Shown: in pieces, positions 26,401-37,200 of the stretch
Position numbering within the stretch: the stretch's first letter is position 1
Layout of the letters: every line of letters starts with the position of its first letter
Assembly (NCBI GenBank): GCA_914767715.1
Contig: OU612066.1
Span: forward strand, 29,860,283-29,924,282
Length of the DNA stretch: 64,000 nucleotides
DNA from: Membranipora membranacea
Taxonomy: Eukaryota; Bryozoa; Gymnolaemata; Cheilostomatida; Membraniporidae
Direction: 5' to 3'
Translations under genes and position numbers: made by a program
The notes under the pieces: model-generated
Seen by the model: the letters and a program-made list of their open reading frames with translations, nothing else
The model's database searches: none
What the model was told of the DNA's origin: nothing

Positions 26401-29400
26401 ATCTCGAATGGAGTACACATCTCGTAACGTCCTGGAGTAGAATCCATCTCGCTGGAGTCTGAACCGATTGCACTTGTGTTAGAAAACTGTCTCATCAAAT
26501 TCTTAGCTTTCTGGAATGACAGGAGCAGAGTATTAAGCCTTAACCGCTGACCTAGACTGTTAAATTGTAGCCCAAGATTCCACAACATGCGAGCCCCGGT
26601 TCTCACAACAAAGTTTGAGTAACATCAAAGTCTCAACTACACAACTAGTTGTGTGTTGAGATGATACAACACCCCACAAGCCAATGATACTAAAATACAT
26701 TACTCCGTTACAACACCAACAAATGCAACTTTACAGTACAGTGATGCATATGAGGATTAAATTTAACACACCTAATATGACATTCTCATTGCTCTTGCGC
26801 TTAGACTGAAGTTGTTTCATCAGCACGCAATCTTATTTATATACTGTGGTGTACATCTTGCACATATTATGGGTTCATCCAATCAGATGCAGCGAAAAGA
26901 AGGTGTGTCATGCGAGGAGATGACAAACTTATATTCATGGTGAATAAGCGCTTTTAATATTATATCTTTGCCAAATTTCTTCATCATGGAAGTCTGCATA
27001 CAGATTTCGGAATAAACACTTGACATTGCCACTCGGAAGAGTGTTGAATGAGGTTTCGACATAAAAGAACTTGAAATACACGACAAAAGGTAGAAAAAAA
27101 CTGGATAATAAAGCAAACAATAATGCGGTCAACTCAGAAGCCTGCCAATAACAGGTTTTTTTCCTTAAACTTCTACAACCACAGGGTTCTCAAATTGTGT
27201 ATGACGCATACGCTATTTTTACTATATGGCCAGACCACAAAGGTAGTTGGATATGGAGAATAATGAGAAGGAGGAGAATCACAAAACTTGGATAATTAGT
27301 ACTTCTCAGCAGGATGTATTTAACAGGCCATCGATGGGTCTGATTTCTGACACCCATCCTATAAAGTGGTGATATCCATTATAAATATCAGAAATCAGCT
27401 GGAGGCAGCATGATAGGCATTTTTGCTGAGAAGTACATTGGTACTACAGTTTTTTTGGTTATTTAGTTCAGCTGATTATTTCTCCATCTGATCTCTTGCT
27501 CTGACTTCCTTTCTCAGTCAGGCCAACGGTCACAAGGCAAAAACTCTCATCTGCCAAAGTCCTGTGTTTGTGTCACATCAAAGTCTTGACAAACTTTGAA
27601 CGCCATGTGGTCATGGTGTAGGTTACGGATAAAAAAAAACCTGCTTTTTTAAGGAATCACTTTATTTTTTTGTTGTTTGCAATATTATTTTAGTGGTTAT
27701 TTAATGTTTATCGTGTTATATTTGTTCTGTGATACCTAGGTCACCCTAAAGTCCAGGAAATGTGGAAACATCTAAACCAGCACAGACAGGAAGGAGTATT
27801 TGCACAATAGGATGCTGGTATGTATATCGATCTCAAATTAACATGTCTGTTCCTTCAGGGAGACTCAACCTGCGCCATATTACAACATACAGTAGCTGTT
27901 ATCTCTGTGGTTTGGCAGAGCATGATGGACAAAAACCTAATAATACTGCTGTGAATATTATAATAATCCCATAATTGCACCACTGAGTATAGGTATTCTC
28001 ACTCTGTGACAGCGCGGCATATACTGCAATTCCCTAGACCAAATGAGTGCCCGGGTCGGAATGTTGCACACAAATGGCCTATTCTGCAAGGATTTTGGTA
28101 ATTACACCCATATTACCAGTGAGCATCTAGAAAACTACACAAAACAAACCATACATTACTAAAAGCACCTGACCTGGCTCCTGATTGTAAGATTAAGATC
28201 TGAATCTGAGTTGTCTTCCACTTTTGGTAGTAGGAGGCAACTCCTATTTATCCTATCTGAATAACATTGTGAGCTAACTATGAAAATTTACCCCAAGTAG
28301 AAATCACAAGTGTCTCAACATGCTTTACATGTTGGAACATTTGGTAAACATTTTCCAGGTAGACTTCCTGAACTGTCAGATATCACAAGTTCTAAAACTG
28401 TTCCTCGTCCGCCCTTTCTGTTACATTGTTACATATTGTCCCGACTGAAGCCCCGATACGTCCCAGAAAGTTAGGTCAACAGAATGGGCCATTTTTGATA
28501 TGAGATAACAAGTTCTCTTTCAACGCAAAGGTGGTAACAGATTACAAAATTCTCTGACAATAGCCTCACCCTATGAGTTCATCACATATACCATATGGGG
28601 TTAAGCTGGTTGTGAGCCAGTCTTTAAAAGGTGAATGATTTGTTTACCTTTGCTATCACAGGGAACAAGTGCTTGACTTGTTCATACTGTCTCTAGCCTT
28701 CTATATCTTATACGACTACGTATAAAGTAGACATGGTGATGGTGAGGAGGCAGGTGGTCACTATCTGACAATTAACCAGAATTCCCAACTTGTTCGGTAG
28801 GTCATTGCAGCAATAGCTTCAATATCAATCACAAGTCAGAGAGGGGGAGGTCAGCAAATATTGGCTTTCTGTACACTGTTAGAAAGCTGCTGAGCTCCTG
28901 ATGGTTTAAAGCTCAACAAATATTTGATTGGATGACATTATATCATTTTATTAAAGCAATGAGGCTGTATTTACCAATATGGATGGAGTCAAATTGATTT
29001 CAAAACATTTTGCATCATTTTTCCATAACGGCGACTATGATACCAAAAGGACCATTAGTATGATCAAAGAAGTCTTTATTTTTAAGTTTTTATATACCAA
29101 TCTGCTTTGATTAAGCATAGTACCCACAGGATATGCCAACAGACTTTGGCACTGCATATCAGTTTTCCCCGAATCGCCCACAATAAAATGACCGAAAAAC
29201 CCAATTTTAGGTGGTTTTTAGGGAGGCTTTTGGCGTTCTGTTATGCGAATTTCGGTGAAAACCGGTGGGCAGTGACAATGTGTGTAATTGGCATTTCCAG
29301 TATGATCTATACTTCATCGAAGCGGCTTGGTATATGAAAGCCTTCATAAAAAGAGTTATTTGGCCATAATAATGGTTCGTTGCACAGTATGTTTGATCTG

Positions 29401-32400
29401 GGAGTGAGAAGATTCTTTTTGTATCTCCTCTACTGTAACTTCTTGACGCAAATTGCATCTGGCTTTGATGGTGTGTGGTGATCTTGATATGTGAGCTATA
29501 CTGCTGAAAGTGGTGTATGTGTCATTTAAAGAGCACTCCAGAGGGAACTAGTAACAGTTTTGGCTTCAACATCATTGATATGTGCTGCATTATTGCGTAA
29601 AACTTCACATAACATCATCAAATTCAGGTCATTGTAGGCTCATATATTATTTCAAACCAAAGATTATGATTAGCTATATCTTTCTTGCAATCAATTTGAT
29701 TCCGCCAAACTGATAAAAACAGCCTTTTTCCACCTCATTTCTTCGATAAAATGAAGCAACATCATCCAAATCAAGTTTTTGATGAGCTGCTAATTTTCAA
29801 TAGCTTGGTAGCTCTCTAACGGTGTTCAGAAAGTGGATATTTGCTGACCAGTGCCTCTACCTTAAATTTTACACCTATAACGCACTCTTGTGATAGTGGT
29901 GATCACTTCCTCAGTATGAGGGCTTAGACTCTACCCACGCAGTAGTCTGAACACTCCTACTACACTTCAGCATATAGTCCGGTGGCAGCCTAATCAAAAT
30001 GTGGCTAGAAATGCAACTTCATTTACCATTTTGGGTGTAGAGGGTTTGACAGTTGTTTCTGGTGGTGTTTTTCATGCTGATCGCAATGTCAAACCCTATC
30101 CACCCAATTCCGTAAATGGAAGTGAAAGATAGGAGGGGGCTGCCATCGGACTGATACCAGAAGTTGCTGTTGTTGCTCACAAGAAGTACAGGAGTTATCT
30201 TACCTTATCATACTCCTCGTCCTCGGGGTGCACGGCGTGTTTAGGAAACTTTTCTCTCTTCGGTGAGAACACACCAGTTCTGGATCCAAAAGAAGAGGTA
30301 GAACTGTTCCTGGATGAGATTCTAGTCTTCGGCACAGTACCCAAATCTGCCTCTACAAACAATATAGAGATATATAAGCGATTGATATATCTGAAGAAAA
30401 TGAAAAATGTTTCAATGTTACACAAAATGATCCACTACTACAGTGTTTAACGGTATAGCCTCCTGTCACTGATGACAGCCAACAACATACCACCTCCCTG
30501 AACACAGTATCAGACCAATGAGTTGGAGAGATCAGACAGAAATGAAATCTATGAATACTTTTCACAGATTTAACCAGTTTGAACTGCTAGTTGTGTTGTC
30601 TGCAATTACCAACAACAAATCAAACCAAGTCAAACAACGGAACCGAGAAATCTGACATGTAAAGCAACCTACTTCGTACCTTCCCTCAGCACAGATGTTT
30701 ACCATCAAACATTCAACAAATATTAAACTTTAAATGAAGTATTGAGTAGAAATGGAACCAGTTTGTCAACATGCTCTTAATATAACAGTACATAACTTTG
30801 CCCCTTTATGAATAAAAGCAACAGACAAAAGAGTCAGCAGCACTATGCATTCAAGCAGTAGATTTGGATAACCTCATTACCATCACTATAGAAAGTTATT
30901 TTGATACCAACTAAAAACGGGTTGGTCAGGTGTTACACAGTGCATATGAGTAACCCCAATATAATACACGCTATCATGAATCGCATGTATATAAATCCTT
31001 TGGCAGCTGCATTGTTGTGCCAAGTTGATATCATCATTAGCACCATACATTAACTTACTTGTGAGAGAGGAATAATATGTTGTTGACTACTGAAACCAAT
31101 GTAAATCTAGTTTTTGTGTGCTTGATTACATCATGCGCCTATCCTACAAGCTGCTATCCTGAAGTGTGAAACATGCATGGCCTTTGTATAAGCTGCTCCC
31201 AGACTAAAATCAATAACATGATGTACATAGGTGCTTATTTCTCTCATCATAAGGACTAATAATATAACAGCGCTGCTGATTACCAACCGTAGATGATGTC
31301 GTTGCACTGTGTTGATGCCAATGTTTGCAGCTTGCTGATATTGTGTGTGGTATACTGTGTACCTAGCTGTAAATTCAATTTCCCTTGTGTATACTTTGAA
31401 TAATAAGTCAACTTGTTTTTATATTATGATCGCAGAGAAATATGCACCGAAAAAGAATATACCCATGACAGTTCAAATATTATGAGTAGACAACTCTAGA
31501 GATATGAAAAGCGCTTCACCTGTTTAGAAATAGTTACCTGTTCATCAAGGTGCCTGGTATGGCCAGGCATATGTTTAAAGTAAATGTTAATTTGTTCAAC
31601 CTAGTGAAGGAGAAGTATTGTATTGAGTTATGACGCTTCCATTGCCAAATTAAAAATTAAGAGTACATCTGCATACGTAAACTATTTGTGAGCCAAGATT
31701 TTTTGGCACTGAAACAAGGCTAAAGCTCACAAGGAAACAAAGCAAGAGAAAGTAAACAGTACGTCACGCCACGTAATTTCAACACCGTGAATGTGAATTA
31801 CAAGTACCTCTGACATTTCACAAATGATTTGATGGAAATGCATCCTGGGAAGTGTATAAATAGTTCTGCGCTCAACTATATATTATATAATAATAATGTC
31901 TGGGTAATCAGATTAGTAGAACCAGCCTAGACTAGATGCTTGCTTAGCATTGTGGCTAATCCTGGCCCTCTAAGAATTTGCTTTCCATAATATAACGAAA
32001 GCACAACAGAATCCAAGATTTCAAGGACGGGCATATGTGCTTGCATTTGGAGCTAAAAACCATATTTTACTCACTACAGACATTCGTTGCTGCTGCAGGT
32101 CAATTAAGTCTGAATTATATATAATTATATATAATTATATATACAGTAATAAACTTAAAGCCTATTCTCAAGATGTTCATCTATAAGTTGTCCCTTTTTA
32201 AGAGTTCTCAATAGATGGTTGCGAGGGCTAGCTAGAAAATCAGCCATATAAATCGCAGAAGTTCATCTGGCAAAATTATTGACCTTCATTATCAAACATT
32301 GAAATCTTATTTTGCAACCAATCAAGGAGCTGGAATCCAGGGTAGGCCCTTGTCAGTGTTTTAAGGCCCATACTCGTGTTGTCTGACAAGGTCATGAGTT

Positions 32401-33872
32401 TGTCTCCCCGGGTTGGATGCTGCAGGGTGCTCCCTCCACCCCGGTACATCGCTATATATTCAGAGGATTTTTGATGTCAAATGTCTACTACTCCATATTT
32501 TTCACTATGTGTTCTATGGAGAGTTCCATGGTTAATCTTATCTTATGAAGAGAACGATGACCGACAATAACAACTCTCCCTTCATTCTCAACAACATAAA
32601 CAAGAAACCACCTTAGCAAATAAAAAAATTGATACGACCAAAGTTCTAAAAATGGCTTGTTACTTGACAAAATTTAGACGATACCACGCACTGATAGTTA
32701 TCGATGTTACTAAACAACGACGATAATGTTCCAATGCTCTCCTAGAACTGCCAAGTATCTCTAATGGTTACAGTATAGAAAGAGATTTGAATTTCACCAG
32801 TCACCGGATAGGGAGACTAAGTAGAGGGGCACTGTAGCCAGAGAGCCATGAGCTGGTGGACTGGAGTAGCCACATAATATAACTTCCGCCGATACTTTGG
32901 TAAGTGCCATACTGAAAACGGCTACCGTCACTGATAAGTAAATGAGCTGCTTGAGCCCCACTTCTCACTGCATCCAACTCAATCCATAGTCTCGTGCAGT
33001 TCGGTAGTTGAATTTCATTCCCACATACCCTAATTTTAATATCTCGACCCTATATTGTAAATAATTGATCTTGTTTTGAAAGGACACGGTGACTTGTGGC
33101 TGGTGATGCATGCATTATGACCATCAGACAGTTGTATGATATATTAGTGACTGTATTCATACAGTCACTAATATATCATACAACTGTCTGATGGTCAAGA
33201 CTGCCACACCAACAGTGCAGGAGGCTGTCATGACAGCCTCCTGCACTGTTGGTGTGGCAGTCTTGAGGGGTTGTGAAGTAGTCAAGAGGGGGCAGAGGCT
33301 TAGGCTCCCACTAGTAGCCTGTGTAGGTCCACACAGTCTGCCAAGGCTAACCCTGCATGTTGTTACGAAGCCTAGTGCATAAATGCAGATCATCTCACAG
33401 CATCAAAGTTGGGTGAACATCACAACACCCTACACCTTTGATTTTTATGGATCACTGGGTATGTATCCTACCTATGCGTCTGAAGTTACAAGCATGTACT
33501 TACTTTGCCAATGTCCATTATCAACCACAATTGAACATTGGCAAAGTTAGTATACATCCTTGTTACTCCAGATGCCTGTGATATGGAGTACATGTACATG
33601 ACCTTACAGAAATCAAGGGAAGGTTTTCACCACACCAACCAACATAAATTTACCACTCATGGCTTGCTCTTGAGTTAGTGGTACATTGAACTAATATTGA
33701 TGCTGTCAATTGAGTGCTCCAAATTTTGATAGTTCTATTAAGTTTAGTAAGTATGTCATGGTGGTCATGTTGTTCTGTTGCAACAAGTTTCAGTGATCTT
33801 ACCAACTGAATGCCCCCTGCTGGTTTCAGGGAAAACATCACTCTCAGAGAGACGTGGTATCTTGCTCTCCAT
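11462..33872 (-). CDS. AMPD: AMP deaminase (18 exons, 884 aa)
   Basis: Converts AMP to IMP plus ammonia in the cytosol, controlling the adenylate pool. Exons, 5' to 3' on the - strand: 33803-33872, 30204-30352, 26338-26510, 25301-25480, 23533-23692, 22948-23155, 21186-21405, 20778-20907, 20096-20233, 15986-16048, 14909-15040, 14324-14487, 13801-13927, 13338-13501, 12789-12909, 12336-12509, 11791-11901, 11462-11632. The exon sum is 2655 nt with a continuous frame. The N terminus ([13 protein letters not shown]) and a Ser-rich region are variable. Then come [11 protein letters not shown] (about 230-240), [10 protein letters not shown], the zinc motif [12 protein letters not shown] (H434, H436), [33 protein letters not shown]-type sequence, [18 protein letters not shown] (H705) and [11 protein letters not shown] (D782). 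The zinc ligands H, H, H and D expected from plant AMP deaminase structures are therefore all present. Length fits the animal family (human AMPD2 about 880 aa). I cannot decide between AMPD1, 2 and 3; it looks like a single pre-duplication type. Intron 9 hosts an antisense GPCR. Confidence 0.96.
16463..16497. repeat. Perfect short hairpin
   Basis: ACTCCAAGAAGGAG and its exact reverse complement, separated by 7 bases, within AMP deaminase intron 9 and upstream of the nested GPCR. The role is unknown; it could be a MITE remnant. Confidence 0.6.
16988..19729 (+). CDS. Rhodopsin-class (class A) orphan G-protein-coupled receptor, 2 exons, 307 aa
   Basis: Plasma-membrane receptor, ligand unknown. 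Exon 1 is 16988-17108 and exon 2 18927-19729. The junction splits a Gly codon (G|GT) and gives 924 nt. Family marks: GN in TM1 (N23), NLMLCDL in TM2 (D51), C78 at the top of TM3 paired with C154 in extracellular loop 2, ERY instead of DRY at 102-104, CWIPF in TM6 (237-241), and NPLVY in TM7 (273-277). A basic helix 8 with a possible palmitoylated C294 follows. Seven hydrophobic segments fit. The N terminus before TM1 is only about 8 residues. TM7 has Leu where opsins have the retinal-binding Lys, so it is not a light receptor. AATAAA lies at 19842-19847. The gene is antisense within AMP deaminase intron 9. The start is the first ATG that gives a complete TM1; an upstream exon cannot be excluded. 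Confidence 0.9.
19842..19847 (+). terminator. GPCR poly(A) signal
   Basis: AATAAA lies 113 bases after the GPCR stop and before the neighbouring AMP deaminase exon 9 (20096). It would confine the nested transcript to the intron. Confidence 0.6.
23753..23842. repeat. MITE-like inverted-repeat element, family F2 copy 2
   Basis: The left end carries AATCCAATCTGCCTGCATTT; the right end reverse-complemented reads AAGTTTGATCCAATTTGCCC. Located in AMP deaminase intron 4, just upstream of exon 5 on the coding strand. Confidence 0.5.
23895..24062 (-). repeat. tRNA-derived SINE
   Basis: On the - strand it begins GTAGGAAGTAGCCCAGTTGG and continues TTAGAGCACCTGCCC, a near-consensus A box. The B-box-like GGTACAAATCTTG comes about 45 bp later, then a body with TGTTCTGACCTGCCAGCG. 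The A box is clearly tRNA-like. Cloverleaf pairing is degraded, so this is not a functional tRNA gene. It lies in an AMP deaminase intron, in the same orientation as the host gene. Confidence 0.68.
25048..25152. repeat. Short inverted-repeat (MITE-like) element
   Basis: The left arm CATGGTCGGTAGTAGCATTT matches the reverse complement of the right arm (CATGGTCGGGATAGCTGGTT, then GTAGCATTTCAT) apart from a small insertion. Both arms continue into CAACCACT around a short GC-richer centre. Located in an AMP deaminase intron. Confidence 0.6.
28849..29849. mobile_element. Foldback DNA element with long terminal inverted repeats
   Basis: Both ends begin GGTCAGCAAATAT. The inverted similarity extends about 200 bp inward: CTTTCTG.ACAC.GTTAGA.AGCT near the ends, then AATGAGG and AGTCAAATTGATT on the left matching AATGAGG and AATCAAATTGATT on the right when reverse-complemented. 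The arms are diverged by substitutions and small gaps. The 1001-bp unit has no transposase-like frame, so it would be a non-autonomous element. No clear target-site duplication was seen. Confidence 0.68.
30016..30123. repeat. 108-bp inverted-repeat (MITE-like) element
   Basis: The left arm ACTTCATTTACCATTTTGGG then TGTAGAGGGTTTGACA pairs with the right arm, reverse-complemented ACTTCCATTTACGGAATTGG then GTGGATAGGGTTTGACA. The arms are about 38 bp with several mismatches. It lies 80 bp downstream of AMP deaminase exon 2 in that gene's orientation. Confidence 0.65.
33118..33197. repeat. Perfect 80-bp inverted repeat (38-bp arms, 4-base loop)
   Basis: Left arm 33118-33155 begins TGACCATCAGACAGTTGTAT. 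Right arm 33160-33197 is its exact reverse complement, with loop TTCA. There is no mismatch in 38 bp. It abuts the second palindrome, sharing its last three bases. Confidence 0.95.
33195..33266. repeat. Perfect 72-bp palindrome (36-bp arms, no spacer)
   Basis: Left arm 33195-33230 begins TCAAGACTGCCACACCAACA. Right arm 33231-33266 is its exact reverse complement. Having no central spacer is unusual for a stably cloned or replicated sequence. The two open frames called across this stretch are only the palindrome read on both strands. Confidence 0.95.
33476..33575. repeat. MITE-like inverted-repeat element, family F1 copy 1
   Basis: The left arm carries AAGTTACAAGCATGTACTTA then CTTTGCCAATGTCCA. 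The right arm reverse-complemented reads GAGTAACAAGGATGTATACT then AACTTTGCCAATGTTCA. The core TTTGCCAATGTCCA followed by TCAACCAC recurs at 43300-43388 and 44305-44437. Confidence 0.7.
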
Positions 33873-34209
33873 CTGTGCGGGTAGTATCAGGATGATGGTG
33901 TCAGCCAGAGAAAACAATCATGTACATCTATGACTTCTAAGGACCTGTGATTTGATGCAGAAGTTGGGTTTTTACTACTGCAAATTTCTTGCAACTTACC
34001 ATACTCCTATACCAAAGAGTTTATTGTTAGCCTAAGTTAATCATTTTCAATATCCAATAGACGGAACTACATATGTGAACCCGTGATACTTTACAATCAT
34101 TACAAAGGTCAGGGACATTGAGTTGCTTAGTGATTGTGACAACAAGCAAATTGAGATACAAATTTTTCTGAAATTTAATTTTTGATTGCTCACAAGTGAA
34201 TTAATCAAC
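33873..34209. promoter_or_regulatory. Putative bidirectional promoter between AMP deaminase and AK8
   Basis: Only 337 bp separate the two divergent ATG codons (33872 on -, 34210 on +), so 5' UTRs and promoters of both genes must fit or overlap here unless non-coding first exons lie elsewhere. I see no convincing TATA box or CpG-rich block. The assignment rests on spacing alone. Confidence 0.5.
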
Positions 34210-37200
34210 ATGGATGCAACCAAGAGACCTATACAGGTTAACCCTGAGTTTGCCAACTATGCTGAAGAGCATGGTATATTTGATATGTACAAGGTAGGTT
34301 TCACCATTAAAGTTAATAATTGGCCAACATTTTCAATAAATTATGAGCCTTGAGGCCCTTGCTCTGTTGTTATGTTAGACTGAGACAAGCGATGAGGTGA
34401 ATTGCCTCTGCATCCATCCTTACAACTGTCCCACAATCTTATAAATTTGTCTCATGGATCTTGATAATGTCTGACTTCAAAAAGCTCCTGAAAGAAAGAG
34501 AGTTTGCATACCAACCTCAAAAAGCACACCATTGTTGTGAATGTATAGACATCAGCCTCAAATCCCTGGGAGAGGTCACCCAGCAAGGCCAGCATATAGA
34601 TCACAGCCATACTACTAACTCCTGCAGATTAACTCGACTATCGTGTCAAACCTTTTAAATGTCATGCACGCATTCAAGTCTTATTGTTGCAGTTGGTTAT
34701 CTGGCTGTCGTTTTTGTAGCTTTATCGCAATATATGTCAACAACAATGTTTGTAAGGATTGAACAACCTCAGGAACATACTAGGAACTTTAAGTAGCTCT
34801 GCTAAGGATTGATGGCCAATAGATTAATTCATAGTCACACTCGGTCACAGTAAAAAAGACTTTCAGCCATGACACTTGCAACTCATTGTTAAACGGCCAG
34901 AACAAGAAATTATTTGATAGGTTAATTAGTTTCTGTTCTTGAATGAAATAATATAAAGGTAGAGGGATTTCAATGACTAGATTCAAAATTGAAAAGTTTT
35001 ATTACATTACACACTCAAGGAGCAAATATGCAATATGTCTTAGAACTTTCCACAGCCTTGTACAATGAATCAAGCATATACTATGGTATTTTACCTTTCC
35101 TATTTCAGCGATTGATGTCTAAACTTCTGACTGATATGCCCGAGGATCCACTGAATTACCTCTTTGAAAGGCTCAAACAAGAAAACGATGACTGTAAGTA
35201 ATATAACAGATAACAATAAACTGTTTAGTAGTTATTCAAGGCAATACTTAGGGGAAAACCAGTATGCTTCCATTGAACAGAAGATACATGCAATGCACTC
35301 ATCGATTGAGGGAGTGGTAGGTGAGCTGATGATGATGGATGGAGACCTGCCTTGAATTGAATCAAATCACATTACTATTACACACTGTAATCGCGATGAA
35401 CTCCTAAAGACTTCATCATTTTTATATGAAGTTGCCAGTACTTCCATACATGTTGTATTAGATTGAAATTAGAATTTGATGATATACTATTCATTTGTAG
35501 TGCCTCAGATATCTGTCGTTGGACCACCAGTATCTGGTAAATGGTGTGTAGCCAGCAAGATCAGCAGCAATGTTAGAGCTCCACATCTCTCACCGGAGTC
35601 TATTCTGGTAGATGCACCCAAAGAGCTCTCAATGGAAGCAGCAAAATACAGTAGCAAAGGAGAGGTAGGCTTGTGAAGTCTGTGTTATATAGAGCAAGCC
35701 TACTATAGAGCAAACTTGCTACTCAACACTAGCAAATGATGAGAAAGTGTGCAAAACATGATGACGTCAACTCTGAAATAATTTTCTTTGAATTGTGAAA
35801 TGTGAATTGCTGCTCTGTAAAATCGAAAAAAGAGAGAACAAACCAAAAGAATGGCCCTTTAAATCAGTCAATAACTAGTGTCCATCTAATATTTCCGTTG
35901 ATGATGATGCTTGTGCAGGCAGACACAGAACATTTCACCTAAATCACTCCGCTTTATATGATTATTCTATAACTTTCAGGATATCCCTGACGAGCTTTGG
36001 GTGAGGCTGATCAATGAAAGGGTCGGCAGGTAGGTTTCAATTTCAAAAAGAATCTTCTATTAAAATCGACTTGTATTACTCAACCCATGTGGTGGATACA
36101 AATAAGGTGAACATCTCATACTTGATGTGCATGAATGCTGTTCATTGCTGATGGTATTTATATTGGTGGTAATAGCGGGGAGTTACCCCAAAAACCTCGT
36201 TAGAAACGTCAATGACAACAATCGCAGTTTCTGCTGAGCCAAAGTGATGGCTTTTGATAGGAAAAAGTTCCAGTTATATCTTTCTCTCTGTAATAAAGGT
36301 ATGACTGTGCGAGAAGGGGATGGGTTATGGATGGTTTCCCTGAGACAGCAGAGCAGGCCAAGGCTTTACAAGCTATTGGAATTATGCCGAAGCATGTGAT
36401 AGTGCTAGAGGCACCAGATTCACTGCTACTGGAGAGAGCAGAGGGGAAGAGGATCGACCCAGAAACAAAAGGTAACAAATTGACATCAGCCAAAATAAGT
36501 CATGCAAACTTTGCTATACGATATCGCATAAACAGAGCTGAACCTAGCATTGGGAGGACGAGCATTGTGGGTTGGGTTTATGGATATACCACAAGTGAAC
36601 CTGACGCTATGGTACTGACAGATAACTCTAACTAGCTAGGGGATGCCGATATAGGGTTATATAGTATATGATAGTAAAAGTATTTTCTTTATTACACAGA
36701 GGTTTGGCACAAGATTTTTGACTATCCGACTGATGTGATGATTCAGGAGAGGCTTGTCGAGCCTCCTAACTACTCTCAGGAGATGATCGTTCAGAGATTA
36801 GTCAACTATCACCGTCACATTGGCGGGATTATTCAGAGCTACAACTCTGTCTATAAGACTGTCAACGGAGATCAACCTAAAAGCGATGTCTTCTCTCAAG
36901 GTGTGTAAAAGCTAACTGCTATAATGATACACAAGACTGCTAGCGGAATACAACTAGCAGTAATAAGACAGGGCGTATCCTTCCAAATGATTTTGATGTT
37001 TTTATAACCTTTATATTGTAAAATTATTTATAAAAAACTTTACTTTACATTATACTGGTGCACAAGTCTTCAGGTGTCAATCATTATCGAATTCCCCTCA
37101 CCTCTGACAATGTTTATTTGATAAGTGTATTTTTACAGTGATCGCTTATGTAAGCCAGGAGGCGAGATCTCAGGCCCCGATGACACCCAGAGTTCTCCTG

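Larger units (their letters stand above)
26511..30203. other. AMP deaminase intron 2 (between exons 2 and 3)
   Basis: A 3.7-kb intron with no coding exon detected on either strand. It contains the 1-kb foldback element (28849-29849) and the 108-bp inverted repeat (30016-30123). The rest is unremarkable AT-rich sequence. Confidence 0.7.
30353..33802. other. AMP deaminase intron 1
   Basis: The 3.45-kb first intron. No additional exon is recognised. It carries the double perfect palindrome (33118-33266), an F1 MITE-like copy (33476-33575) and an (AT)-rich ATTATATATA tandem at about 32121-32152. A first intron next to a shared promoter is a plausible place for regulatory sites, but none can be named from the sequence. 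Confidence 0.6.

Noticed and set aside
33157-33393. Two overlapping frames on opposite strands with near-identical peptides
   Set aside because: Both arise from the perfect palindromes, which read the same on both strands.
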